From Pseudoalteromonas sp. R3 (GTDB lineage: Bacteria; Pseudomonadota; Gammaproteobacteria; Enterobacterales; Alteromonadaceae), in the NCBI RefSeq assembly GCF_004014715.1, contig NZ_CP034835.1, positions 1,860,001 through 1,924,000 on the forward strand: DNA of 64,000 bases, in the 5' to 3' direction. Of the stretch, positions 55,752 through 63,661 are shown in pieces. Position 1 is the stretch's first letter. Every line of letters starts with the position of its first letter. The notes beneath the pieces were generated by a model, which worked only from the letters and a program-made list of their open reading frames with translations, did no database searches and was not told the DNA's origin. Made by a program: the position numbers and the translations under genes.

Positions 55752-58462
55752 AGTTGGACTCCTTTTTCAAATACCCAGCATTTCACCGTGGCCGGCTTTC
55801 GTGCCATTGGGGATTCACTATTAATGCGTGCATTCACTGCGCTGTTCACGGGTTGTTGGCCCAGGAACTTGCGGGTGCGACAAGATTTAAGCAACCGCTT
55901 TAAGTCGGAAAGCGGGGGCACATATTGCCGGCGCTCTGCAGCTACTTCTGCAAAATGGTTTAGATTGACTGCAATCTTTTTCGGGTCTCTGTGGTGATTA
56001 ACCACCTTAACGCCATCGTCTTCACCTTCCAGGAAGTCGTACACATCCCAGAATTCCTGAACCAGCGGATGTTCAGCGTTGATGGCCTTTTGCCGGTTAA
56101 TGGCCATGTCGCACAACATTGCATAGGTGGCGCCAATTTGCTGCTGATTAATACTGGTGACCAGCGCCATGGCATCCACCAGGGCGCAGATCTGCGCATG
56201 GTTTTTAACGATACGCACGTTTTTAATGTCGGGCTGTTCGCTTAACCACTTTTCGTGATGTTTAAAGCGGTCATTAAAGCAGGCCAGTACCTCACGTTCG
56301 TGTAGCGCTGCCTTTAGTAAAAAGCCAGATACTTGCTCAACATCGATGCGCTCCAGCCATTCGGCTGCTTCTTTGGTTGCAGCATTCTGGCCTTTGCGGT
56401 CGGTCATTATATGAATGATCCGCTGTAATACAGCCTCAGACGCCTGTACTACGGCGTTTTGTGCAATCACAATTGAACCTCTAAAAGGGGGCTCGTAAGT
56501 TTCGTTGCCCTGGCTGCGTATTCCTCGAGCGCGAACACTGCGACCGTTGTAGGCGGTTTTCAACTCGTCCCAGTCAAAACCCTTTTGTTTGGCGTCTTTG
56601 GTGTCACCGCGGTCGCCCTCGATGAGTACCACAGGCAAGTTCGATACTTGCGCAAAATTACGGGCTCGGGCAGCAAGGGTTGATTTGCTTGGGTCAAACC
56701 CCTCGTAGTCGTTGCGCCCTGCCAGCTTCCATAAGAATTCCAGCAAGGTTGATTTACCTGTGCCTGGCTCACCCACGATTTCTAAAAAGGGGAAGGTTTT
56801 GTGGCTTTTACGGATCTGCTCGGCAAAAAAACTGCCAAACCAAAATGCCAGGGCAACAAAGCCTTTAGCGCCAAACGCCTGGTAAAGTTTATGTTCCCAC
56901 TCACCATTGACCTGGTTAATATTGTGGTTCAGGTTCAGCTCAATGGTCTGCAGTGTTTTGATGCTTAACTTATTGATGTCGAAAAAGTCTTCGTCGTTTA
57001 GCTTATAAAGCCTGCCGTCTTTTATCGCCACATCGTTATAAACGTAGCACTCGTATTCTTTACTATAGCCCACGAAATCCGTGGTCTGTACGCGTTTAAT
57101 GTTGTACAGCTGCTGGCTCATGATCTTATCTAACTGAGGGGTCTGGCCGTTGAACACCGCACCAGGTGCAATTCCCAGCAGGCGCTTTTTAAATTCAGCG
57201 CTCGAGCTCAGCTGGCTACCCGAAAAGGTATTCTTTACGCTCGGGCTGTCATGCGGAAAATCAACGCGAAAATAGTACCAACTTTCATCTGTTAGTTTGT
57301 TTTCCTGGTAATACAACGCTTGCGGGTGGCACTTGGCCAGCTCCTGAATACTGCCCGATTCCTGCAGTGCACGCTCTTTGATTTCTTCTTCAGACAGTTG
57401 CTCGCCCTCTCTGTCGGCACTGTCAATTACCTGGTTGTAGGTTTTGGTATACCGGTCTAAATCGACCTTGAACCAATACATAGCGCTGTTAAATGTAAAC
57501 GGAAATTCTTTAGCCCCTTTTTTGTTGTACATCAGTATGGCTTTGGCGATGGCACTGCTCGCTATCAGCAACTGACCATAGTACTTACATTCGTCTATTT
57601 GCTGCTTGGTCAGGCGTCCACGCTGGTACAGCTCGTTCCAGTCTAGTTTTTGTTTGCCTCTGGGTGGCTGCGCTGCGCTGGCATCCCAGCTCAGTTCTCG
57701 AGCGCGTTTAACAAATTTCCTGGTAAATGATTCGCCGGCTTTACCATCGTCCAGGGCAAAAACCAGCTTTGGCTTTTTCTGGCCAGCCAAAGACTTTTCT
57801 AAATCGGCCAGAGCCTGATCCGGAAAGTTGCTGCAGGTCATTAAGCTCACGGCATTCATATCAGCATGGAGCAGGGCAATGGCATCAAAAATACCTTCTG
57901 TCAGCCACAGCTCTTTGCCAGACCAGGTAGTTACATCAGTATCCGGTGCTTGCCACCACTGGCCCGTATACTTACCAGCAAAGTTGGCTTTCATTTTGCC
58001 AAAGCGCTGTGGCTTATCTATAAAGCGCTCCCAGGTTGCGCCGCCTGGCAATTTGAACTTAACAGTGGCCGTACCAATCTGGCGCTGGCCACAGTAATAG
58101 GCGCCTTGTTCGTACCAGCCCTGTACTGTGCTTAGCGTAAACCCGCGGCCGTGTTGCATATAGGCATCGGCAGCGGCATTGGGATTTTCAATTACCTGGT
58201 TGTCTTGCGTAACCTTCTGCGGGAAACGGTCACTCCAGGATTCAAACAGATCCGGATACAGATCCTTTATATGAAACTCGTCGCCGCATTTGTTTAAGCG
58301 GCCACAACGCAGAACCCAGGGGTTCTCCTTGTTGGTATACAGCTCTTTTTTGCCGCAGCTAGGGCAGGTGCCCTGCTGCATAAACTCGCCACACCTGGAC
58401 GATTTAAAGTTGTAGTCATTAATTACGCGAGTTGTTACCTCACTATGAAGCTCAGGGTACAT
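55748..58462 (-). CDS. Primase-helicase replication protein (zinc-finger, TOPRIM, AAA helicase)
   Basis: About 904 residues and the largest gene of the element. The N-terminal zinc ribbon is CPSCGKKELY...LRCGRLNKCG (residues about 33-60). A TOPRIM-like region (ELWLTEGIFDAIAL, KLVFALDDGKAG, about 175-265) follows, and a superfamily 3/DUF927-type helicase has Walker A VGEPGTGKSTLLE near 562 and Walker B-like VVLIEGDRGD. It should start self-directed replication of the element, like P4 alpha. ATG 58462 overlaps the upstream stop (TGATG); the open frame runs one TTG codon further to 58465. Confidence 0.9.
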   Translation of the reverse strand: MYPELHSEVTTRVINDYNFKSSRCGEFMQQGTCPSCGKKELYTNKENPWVLRCGRLNKCGDEFHIKDLYPDLFESWSDRFPQKVTQDNQVIENPNAAADAYMQHGRGFTLSTVQGWYEQGAYYCGQRQIGTATVKFKLPGGATWERFIDKPQRFGKMKANFAGKYTGQWWQAPDTDVTTWSGKELWLTEGIFDAIALLHADMNAVSLMTCSNFPDQALADLEKSLAGQKKPKLVFALDDGKAGESFTRKFVKRARELSWDASAAQPPRGKQKLDWNELYQRGRLTKQQIDECKYYGQLLIASSAIAKAILMYNKKGAKEFPFTFNSAMYWFKVDLDRYTKTYNQVIDSADREGEQLSEEEIKERALQESGSIQELAKCHPQALYYQENKLTDESWYYFRVDFPHDSPSVKNTFSGSQLSSSAEFKKRLLGIAPGAVFNGQTPQLDKIMSQQLYNIKRVQTTDFVGYSKEYECYVYNDVAIKDGRLYKLNDEDFFDINKLSIKTLQTIELNLNHNINQVNGEWEHKLYQAFGAKGFVALAFWFGSFFAEQIRKSHKTFPFLEIVGEPGTGKSTLLEFLWKLAGRNDYEGFDPSKSTLAARARNFAQVSNLPVVLIEGDRGDTKDAKQKGFDWDELKTAYNGRSVRARGIRSQGNETYEPPFRGSIVIAQNAVVQASEAVLQRIIHIMTDRKGQNAATKEAAEWLERIDVEQVSGFLLKAALHEREVLACFNDRFKHHEKWLSEQPDIKNVRIVKNHAQICALVDAMALVTSINQQQIGATYAMLCDMAINRQKAINAEHPLVQEFWDVYDFLEGEDDGVKVVNHHRDPKKIAVNLNHFAEVAAERRQYVPPLSDLKRLLKSCRTRKFLGQQPVNSAVNARINSESPMARKPATVKCWVFEKGVQL

Positions 58463-59022
58463 CAAAAATTATCCGCTTTGCTTTGTTCAAATTGCTGTAG
58501 GTTACCTGCTTTTAGCAGGGCGCGCGCCGTTTCTATGGTCGCTTGCCAGGGTAACGAGTTAATCGGGTTGCTAAACAGTTTGGGGTATTCCTGGTACTGC
58601 TGGCACTGGGCCATCAGGGCAAGGCAGTCAACCAGGGCAACGCTGAGGTGGTTGCATTGCGCTTTTAACGCGTTCACATGCTCAATGGCCGGCAGGTTCC
58701 CCACCAACAAATGGCCACCGGAGTCAACTTCGCGTAAGTCATTGCTACTGGCAAACCGGCGCAGCTTTTCTTTTATGGTTGGCTGAAGGGTAGCGGTGGC
58801 GCCCAGGTCTTCGGGTGTAGCCAGGCGTATCTCTGTGCAGGTTAGTACGCCTTGCAAATGGCTGTTCTCAATAGCGATTTCCGCGGCGCGGTCGCTGCAG
58901 CTTGAGCCACAAATACACTGGTGCATCTCACCATTGTCAGATTTTATGGTGCACACGAACTTTTTGATCGGCTTATTTGCCCAGTACAGGGCAGCGTCGA
59001 ATTTAGTATCTGCCTGGTTCAT
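58462..59022 (-). CDS. Hypothetical phage protein
   Basis: 186 residues, unrecognised. A Cys pair region HQCICGSSCSDRAAEIA suggests a metal- or disulfide-bearing loop; the second half is helical (ALKAQCNHLSVALVDCLALM). AAGGAGA lies before its ATG, and both ends overlap neighbours (BRO gene upstream, primase downstream). A replication accessory role is plausible from position only. Confidence 0.7.
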   Translation of the reverse strand: MNQADTKFDAALYWANKPIKKFVCTIKSDNGEMHQCICGSSCSDRAAEIAIENSHLQGVLTCTEIRLATPEDLGATATLQPTIKEKLRRFASSNDLREVDSGGHLLVGNLPAIEHVNALKAQCNHLSVALVDCLALMAQCQQYQEYPKLFSNPINSLPWQATIETARALLKAGNLQQFEQSKADNF

Positions 59023-59870
59023 TGCACCTCTCCTTGTGGTTGCTCAACCACATCAATGGTCTGTTCAAGGGCAAACACCCAGCATTTAAGTACTTTGCCA
59101 CTCACTTGCGTGCTATTGACGTTATGGCTCGCAGCAATCAACCGAGGTGATTGACGCAGCGCACGGGTCAGGGCGCGGCCTTTAACCATAGGGATATTGT
59201 GCTTTTCACACAGGGCCAGGAAGCTATCTATGTGCACAGCCAGCTGTGTTTTAGGCGTATGCTGGTTAACCAGCTCGCCATTTTGCTCCAAATAGCAAAC
59301 AGCATTAAAGAAGGCTTCAGCTATTTCAAGGCTGTTGTCGGCCACGCCCGAGATAATGAGCGACTCCAATGGGGGCGTGTCAGTGCCCAGCCAGCCGCGT
59401 ACCGCCTGTAAATCCTGGTACAGCATGTTGCGGATATGAGGCTCTGCAGTTTTGCTGATGTCGCTAAGCAATTTGTGGCTGTAGCGTTGCAGCTCTACCT
59501 GCTTGTTGAGCGACAGGCCATCACGCTGATAAGCACCTGTCTTTCTAATGCTGGGCAAAACCTCAGAGGTTAACCACTTCTTAAATTTTTTGGCCGAAGG
59601 TTTACGGCTTCTCAAAATGGCAGAGTAAACCCCCGACTCAGTAATAACAGATAGTTCCTGATCGCCACCACGGGTACTCACAGTATGAGTGCTCCTTTCA
59701 TCATCATCCAAATTACGGATCATGTTATGTGCATCGCGATATTCCAGAGCGGCTGCAATGTCGGTAGCTACAAATAATGGCTCACCCAGTGCACTCGTTA
59801 CCACACGAACATTGGCTAATAAATTATCTTGCTCAAAGGCAAATAGTTGCGGTTTAGTTGGTGTGCTCAT
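59019..59870 (-). CDS. BRO-family antirepressor
   Basis: 283 residues. The N-terminal Bro-N domain reads VRVVTSALGEPLFVATDIAA, NMIRNLDDDERSTHTV, VITESGVYSAILRSRKPSA and KKFKKWLTSEVLPSIRKTGA, the standard signature of phage antirepressors. The C-terminal half (DISKTAEPHIRNMLYQDLQA, QLAVHIDSFLALCEKHNIPM) resembles domains of similar phage regulators. It ends EQPQGEVQ, almost identical to the end of the broken gene upstream, and overlaps the next gene by 4 bp. Confidence 0.9.
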   Translation of the reverse strand: MSTPTKPQLFAFEQDNLLANVRVVTSALGEPLFVATDIAAALEYRDAHNMIRNLDDDERSTHTVSTRGGDQELSVITESGVYSAILRSRKPSAKKFKKWLTSEVLPSIRKTGAYQRDGLSLNKQVELQRYSHKLLSDISKTAEPHIRNMLYQDLQAVRGWLGTDTPPLESLIISGVADNSLEIAEAFFNAVCYLEQNGELVNQHTPKTQLAVHIDSFLALCEKHNIPMVKGRALTRALRQSPRLIAASHNVNSTQVSGKVLKCWVFALEQTIDVVEQPQGEVQ

Positions 59871-60150
59871 AGCACGTCTCCTTGTGGTTGTTCATCAGTA
59901 TCAAAAGGGGTGTACGCATTGTGTCCCTCCCTTTTACAGTCATCCAAGTGTTTTTTAGCAAGGTGACTCGTTAAACAAGTACCCCTTTCATATTTGTTTG
60001 AGTGATTGGCTGAAGGGGTGGGTACATTATACCCCCCCTTTTTTTCTCACCTGAGTACTGCTCATCAAACACACTCACAGTGTGAGCATCCTTTACATAT
60101 TTATCTGAATGACCAGCAGGGGTGTGTACATTACATACACCCTTTAGCAT
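59867..60150 (-). pseudogene. Small phage gene with internal repeat, frameshifted in a G7 run
   Basis: From about ATG 60150 the product starts MLKGVCNVHTPAGHSDKYVK and runs to GEKKRG. With one more G in the run at 60032-60038 (C7 on the plus strand) it continues GYNVPTPSANHSNKYERGTC, then LTSHLAKKHLDDCKREGHNA and ends EQPQGDVL at a stop overlapping the BRO start. The restored protein carries two related blocks, G-x-x-NVHTPAGHSDKY and G-YNVPTPSANHSNKY. Its end duplicates that of the BRO gene. Family unknown. A longer reading from TTG 60192 is possible. Confidence 0.6.
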
Positions 60151-60222
60151 ACTGAGGCGTTCACTTTTTGTTAGGCCCTTAAAGTGGGTCAAATTAATCC
60201 ATAACCTAAGGATAAGCGCACT

Positions 60223-60561
60223 ATGGATAAAACGATGCAACACGCCATTTTGGACTACCTCAGAGACAATGGCGCTTCCACTTTGCATGATATGGAGCTG
60301 GATATTGCAGGCTTTGCGGGTGAAGAAACCTTGCTGCTGGATGGGTATAGCCACGTAGAACTCTGGCGCAGTGTGTCTGAGCCCGGCATCACCGCGTTTA
60401 ACGCTTTGCTAAAACAAGGCCGCATTAAGGTGGAGCGCGTGGAGCTGATCGCATTCTACTTTGGCGATGATGCCCCCATTGCCGAGAAGCGCATTAATCA
60501 ACCTAGTCATGATTTGCACTCTCCGCACTGGTGGCCTGCTGCTGTGTCGCTGCGGCGCTAA
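60223..60561 (+). CDS. Hypothetical protein encoded against the early operon
   Basis: 112 residues on the plus strand. AAGGA precedes ATG 60223. The sequence QHAILDYLRDNGASTLHDME followed by WRSVSEPGITAFNALLKQGR looks like a winged-helix type domain and is acidic and protein-like. The last 20 codons run convergently over the 3' end of the next leftward gene. It interrupts an otherwise leftward operon, which is unusual. Likely real, function unknown. Confidence 0.6.
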   Translation: MDKTMQHAILDYLRDNGASTLHDMELDIAGFAGEETLLLDGYSHVELWRSVSEPGITAFNALLKQGRIKVERVELIAFYFGDDAPIAEKRINQPSHDLHSPHWWPAAVSLRR

Positions 60562-60898
60562 CATTTTGCTGGTACAGCGCGGCTAATGTCCCACGAGCCC
60601 GCCATAACCGTAATTTGCACATGCCTAACTGATGATATAGCTGGGCATTGGCACTTTGCTTGAGAGCGGCGCGGATTCTACTGCGCCATGCACAGCTAAA
60701 CAGCACTAAACGGGGCTCAAATGTTGGTTGAGCAGAGCCGCTGGTAGTCGTTGTGTTAGTTGTCGTGTCGGTAACAGGGTTATTCTGGAGGTGCTTTTCA
60801 AGCTCTAGCGATAAACGCTTACGCTCTTGTTGCCAAAAGTCGACATTGGCGCGCTGCGGCCTTAAAGATTTGTGGGCATAGCCTGTACACATGGTCAT
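60503..60898 (-). CDS. Hypothetical phage early protein
   Basis: 131 residues, unrecognised. An N-terminal helical part (WQQERKRLSLELEKHLQNN), a Thr-rich linker (TDTTTNTTTTSGS), and a basic Cys/Arg part (LVLFSCAWRSRIRAALKQSA, CKLRLWRARGTLAALYQQ). The start overlaps the upstream Icd-like stop (ATGA), supporting translation. The 3' end overlaps a plus-strand gene by 59 bp. Confidence 0.6.
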   Translation of the reverse strand: MTMCTGYAHKSLRPQRANVDFWQQERKRLSLELEKHLQNNPVTDTTTNTTTTSGSAQPTFEPRLVLFSCAWRSRIRAALKQSANAQLYHQLGMCKLRLWRARGTLAALYQQNVSAAATQQQATSAESANHD

Positions 60899-61377
60899 AG
60901 CGCACCAGCCTTAGCCGTATTGCGGCTAACAAAGACAAGGGGTAAACCGGTTAACTGGGCGCGGGCCTGGGCTTCGGTATCTGCTACAGCGCTGACCGTA
61001 CGAATGCGAGATAATTTGGATAAAGTTTGATTGCCAGAGGCAACAAGAAAGGTATAAATCACGTTTTGTATTCCCATAAATAACTGAATATTTATGGTGG
61101 ATCGGGTAGCCGCAAGACAGTGTCCCAAAACGAAAGACACAGAGGGGGCGTTTTCTTTGGCTCCCGACCCATGCCCCCATAACCAGCGTAATAATGCATG
61201 TATCAGCGTATTATTACGCTGATATGGAGGAATGTGGTACGTCAAGTTTTCGTTTTGTCTCACTGCCTGTGGGTGTCTAATCCACCGGCATGGTGTTGAT
61301 TGCTTGTCTAAGGCAATCGGGTCAAGTATGGCATTGCCACATATCATCTGCAAGGGGTTTTTTGTGCCTATTGTCAT
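60895..61377 (-). CDS. Icd-like protein (host cell division inhibitor Icd-like family)
   Basis: 160 residues. The C-terminal 55, MGIQNVIYTFLVASGNQTLS and VSAVADTEAQARAQLTGLPL with FVSRNTA, match the YTFxxLA..R...V.A.(D/S)xxxAR..L pattern of the Icd-like proteins found in P4/P1-like elements. The N-terminal part is low in recognisable structure, as in relatives. AAGGAG lies 10 bases before ATG 61377. The family name comes from phage P1 Icd; activity on division is not shown for this branch. Confidence 0.68.
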   Translation of the reverse strand: MTIGTKNPLQMICGNAILDPIALDKQSTPCRWIRHPQAVRQNENLTYHIPPYQRNNTLIHALLRWLWGHGSGAKENAPSVSFVLGHCLAATRSTINIQLFMGIQNVIYTFLVASGNQTLSKLSRIRTVSAVADTEAQARAQLTGLPLVFVSRNTAKAGAL

Positions 61378-61415
61378 ATTTTTAGCGCTCCTTGTTGTTA
61401 TTTTTGTGGGGCAGG

Positions 61416-61676
61416 TTAACCTGCTTTGCGGTTACGCTGGCTCTCGCACCACTGGGCGCGTGCGCTCATTGGCAGGTTTACATCCGGGTTCGGGTTGGCG
61501 CTGGGCGTCACTGTTCGTACTATTTCTTCCAGCGTGGCAAACACAAAGTTGCAGTCTTCATTTGAGCAGCGATACACCTTTTCACGGGTAAGCTGGCTTT
61601 GTTTCTTCGTTCTGCGTTGATTGGCTCGATGGCCACAATGCGGGCAATCAATACCCAAACCCTTGGATGTTCTCAT
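61416..61676 (-). CDS. Ogr/Delta-type zinc-finger transcriptional activator
   Basis: 86 residues. A single zinc finger C11-x2-C14-x22-C37-x4-C42 (DCPHCGHRANQRR, VYRCSNEDCNFVF) is exactly the Ogr/Delta arrangement. P2 Ogr and P4 Delta use it to switch on late promoters. In a P4-like satellite it would activate its own and a helper's late genes. It touches the Cro-like gene at 61676 (1-base overlap). Confidence 0.9.
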   Translation of the reverse strand: MRTSKGLGIDCPHCGHRANQRRTKKQSQLTREKVYRCSNEDCNFVFATLEEIVRTVTPSANPNPDVNLPMSARAQWCESQRNRKAG

Positions 61677-61882
61677 TATGCTGCTCCTTCTTCCAGCCGG
61701 TATTCCTCCGGCAGCGCATCAATGATCCGCTGCGCGTTGTCGTGCCAAAGCTGGCGCTTAGGGTCGTTCAGGAATTTAATGATCAGGTTGTAATTGAGCT
61801 TATGGGTGTTGCAAAACGCCATCAGCTGCCCGCGTGTCTGGTGCATTTTGGTTAACGCACCGCGTATTTGATCTGAGGTCAT
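61676..61882 (-). CDS. Cro-like DNA-binding protein, first gene of the early operon
   Basis: 68 residues. TRGQLMAFCNTHKLNYNLII plus KFLNDPKRQLWHDNAQRIID fit a helix-turn-helix repressor of Cro/Cox size. It is divergent from the CI-like gene with about 210 bp between, the layout of a lysis-lysogeny switch. The assignment rests on size, position and helical pattern, not a strong motif. Confidence 0.65.
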   Translation of the reverse strand: MTSDQIRGALTKMHQTRGQLMAFCNTHKLNYNLIIKFLNDPKRQLWHDNAQRIIDALPEEYRLEEGAA

Positions 61883-62094
61883 AGTGTTACCAGTGTGTTT
61901 ATCATCCTAGAATTGTGTTTAATTAAAGCGTTAAAGGTGACTTTGGTCAATATAAAATGTGTCTATAGTCTATTTTTGTGTGATTTGGGATTATGGCTAT
62001 GTTCAGAATCAGCAAATCTTTTTGGCGTATTGATTGTTTTGTTGAGTCAATTAGCACTATAATCGAAAGAAATATGACGATAGGCACATTTAGT
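61883..62094. promoter_or_regulatory. Divergent control region between Cro-like and CI-like genes
   Basis: Three similar elements lie in one direction: AGTGTGTTTAT (about 61892), ATTGTGTTTAAT (about 61912) and AATGTGTCTATA (about 61957). Repeated sites of this kind are expected operators for a phage switch. Confidence 0.5.
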
Positions 62095-62553
62095 ATGAAT
62101 GCAAAGGACACGTTTGTAGACAATATGAAGACTGTATTGGGCACAAACAAAGTGAAAGACCTGGTACGCCAGGCAAATGATCAGGGCATTGAACTTGATT
62201 ACTCATACGTTATGGATGTTCGCAGAGGTTCACGTAATCCAAGTGCAGACAAGGCCGGGCAAATAGTGGCCATGCTGACATTGTTGCCTGGCTACGACTG
62301 GGTTGAACTCTGGATGTTTTTTATTCCCGATTATTTTAAACAGCATTCGGGGAACGCGCTTAAATCAAAACAGCTGACACCAAGTGAGGTGTCTAAGCTG
62401 GTTGATGAGCTACTGGTGATGGCCTGTCGTTTTAAGATCCTGAATCTGGAGAAGCTGCAGTTCGAACAACTTCAAGAACTGGCACAGTTTATTATTCAGC
62501 AAAGGGAAGAAGAAAAGCCTGATAGCAAAATGCGTTTAACAGGCTCTGACTAA
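62095..62553 (+). CDS. CI-like phage repressor
   Basis: About 152 residues from ATG 62095. The N-terminal MNAKDTFVDNMKTVLGTNKV then LDYSYVMDVRRGSRNPSADK is a helix-turn-helix of the phage CI type. The C-terminal part (LTPSEVSKLVDELLVMACRF, LAQFIIQQREEE) is helical and has no LexA-type peptidase domain, so induction may depend on an antirepressor such as the BRO protein. In-frame starts at 62074 and 61993 are possible; none has a strong ribosome-binding site. Confidence 0.72.
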   Translation: MNAKDTFVDNMKTVLGTNKVKDLVRQANDQGIELDYSYVMDVRRGSRNPSADKAGQIVAMLTLLPGYDWVELWMFFIPDYFKQHSGNALKSKQLTPSEVSKLVDELLVMACRFKILNLEKLQFEQLQELAQFIIQQREEEKPDSKMRLTGSD

Positions 62554-62642
62554 TAGGTGTGTTTAAAGGGCAAATGTAGTCTTTCAGTGATTGTATAGAT
62601 TCATTCTGGGTTGATATTAGCTGCAAGGTTTAGACAGATAAG

Positions 62643-62975
62643 TCATTTAACAGCTTTTAGCTTTGTAGGCTTGTGAGTTGATGGTTGTTTGATGATGCTT
62701 ACCGTATTGTCAGCTTTAATAGTGGCTAGATCTTCTATGTACTTTATTAACGCTTCTTCGTATTCTTTGTCAGCCTGAATTTTGTCAAAGGTGTTGGCCA
62801 TTTGCCTCGATTCATAGGATTGCATACATAGTTTGTGGGCTTGCGGTGTATGGGCTTGTTGTTCAGCTTCTTGCCAGGTAAGTTCGTTCGATTCTTCTAG
62901 GTTTAGAAACGCGCGTATGCTCTTAACTGAGATATATAAACAAACAAAGATTTTGATCAGTGCGAAAGCCGTCAT
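62643..62975 (-). CDS. Hypothetical one-pass membrane protein
   Basis: 110 residues: an N-terminal membrane segment (FALIKIFVCLYISV), then a charged helical domain likely in the cytoplasm (QMANTFDKIQADKEYEEALI) and a Lys/Pro-rich tail. Its start overlaps the stop of the multi-pass gene (62972-62975). Third gene of a small leftward operon beyond the repressor. No family recognised. Confidence 0.68.
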   Translation of the reverse strand: MTAFALIKIFVCLYISVKSIRAFLNLEESNELTWQEAEQQAHTPQAHKLCMQSYESRQMANTFDKIQADKEYEEALIKYIEDLATIKADNTVSIIKQPSTHKPTKLKAVK

Positions 62976-63454
62976 TGTGTTACTCGTTCCTTGGTTCTAA
63001 TCGTGGTGTACAGCCAAAACAGAGCCATCAATGATACAGAAACTTCAATGGCCGGGACGCAGTATTTGTATAAACCGCCTAGTAAATTGGTTTCCAGGAC
63101 CATGCGATCAATGTATCGTGCAGCCTGAATAATTAGTAACGAGAAAAAGCTAATAGCGATAAAGGTACTGAGCTTACTTCTGGCTATCCCTAACTTTTGA
63201 TGTATGAGCAGTAGCAGCCAGATACTAATGGCATCGAAAACAATCCAGGTTGTGTACCAAAGGTGCCTTTTGGTTTCGATATCTTCAACCGCATTAATAT
63301 CAACCGCTATGCGCACCATAAGAAGTTGCGCAAACGTCCATACAGTTAATGAAATCAAAGATGATTTATCAGCACGAATGAAAATGCCTGCAACAATCAT
63401 AAAAATGGTTGCTATCCAAACATTGCTGACAAAATCAGTAATAAAGCTGCCCAC
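62972..63454 (-). CDS. Hypothetical five-pass membrane protein
   Basis: 160 residues with about five hydrophobic segments (VWIATIFMIVAGIFI; LISLTVWTFAQLLM; WIVFDAISIWLLLLI; FIAISFFSLLIIQA; VSVSLMALFWLYTTI). It is second in an operon after the 58-residue repeat peptide (30-bp gap) and overlaps the third gene. Size and position suit an immunity protein, peptide exporter or small effector. No family recognised. Confidence 0.7.
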   Translation of the reverse strand: MGSFITDFVSNVWIATIFMIVAGIFIRADKSSLISLTVWTFAQLLMVRIAVDINAVEDIETKRHLWYTTWIVFDAISIWLLLLIHQKLGIARSKLSTFIAISFFSLLIIQAARYIDRMVLETNLLGGLYKYCVPAIEVSVSLMALFWLYTTIRTKERVTQ

Positions 63455-63484
63455 TGCTAACTCCTTTAATTATGGCTGAGCTGG

Positions 63485-63661
63485 CTAATTGCTTGCTGGC
63501 TTAATACTGAGCACCACAATCGGCTCTTCACCCAAACCATTACCTCCAATGATGTTACTTCTTTTCATTTGTGGTTCATTGCCTGAACCGTTACCGCCAC
63601 TTACAATACGAGTTGCGCCCTTGGTTAGTGGTACTGCTTTTTTGTAAACATGCGTTTTCAT
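63485..63661 (-). CDS. 58-residue peptide with two GGNGxGxEP repeats
   Basis: ATG 63661 has AGGA and AAGGA upstream at usable spacing. The basic N-terminus MKTHVYKKAVPLTKGATRIV is followed by SGGNGSGNEP (21-30), a linker QMKRSNI, and IGGNGLGEEP (38-47), then IVVLSIKPASN. The repeated glycine-rich, acidic motif after a basic leader looks like a precursor with two core units, or a metal- or partner-binding repeat. No recognised family. It heads an operon with two membrane proteins. There is no Cys, so lanthionine chemistry is excluded. Confidence 0.65.
   Translation of the reverse strand: MKTHVYKKAVPLTKGATRIVSGGNGSGNEPQMKRSNIIGGNGLGEEPIVVLSIKPASN

Noticed and set aside
59971..60354. 127-codon minus-strand frame taken as one gene
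   Set aside because: Its N-terminal third is antisense to the plus-strand gene at 60223, and its end leaves the conserved frame at a G7 run. The rejoined shorter gene is more convincing.
61232..61591. 119-codon plus-strand frame across the Icd-like/Ogr junction
   Set aside because: Antisense to two better supported genes that show family motifs and overlapping starts.
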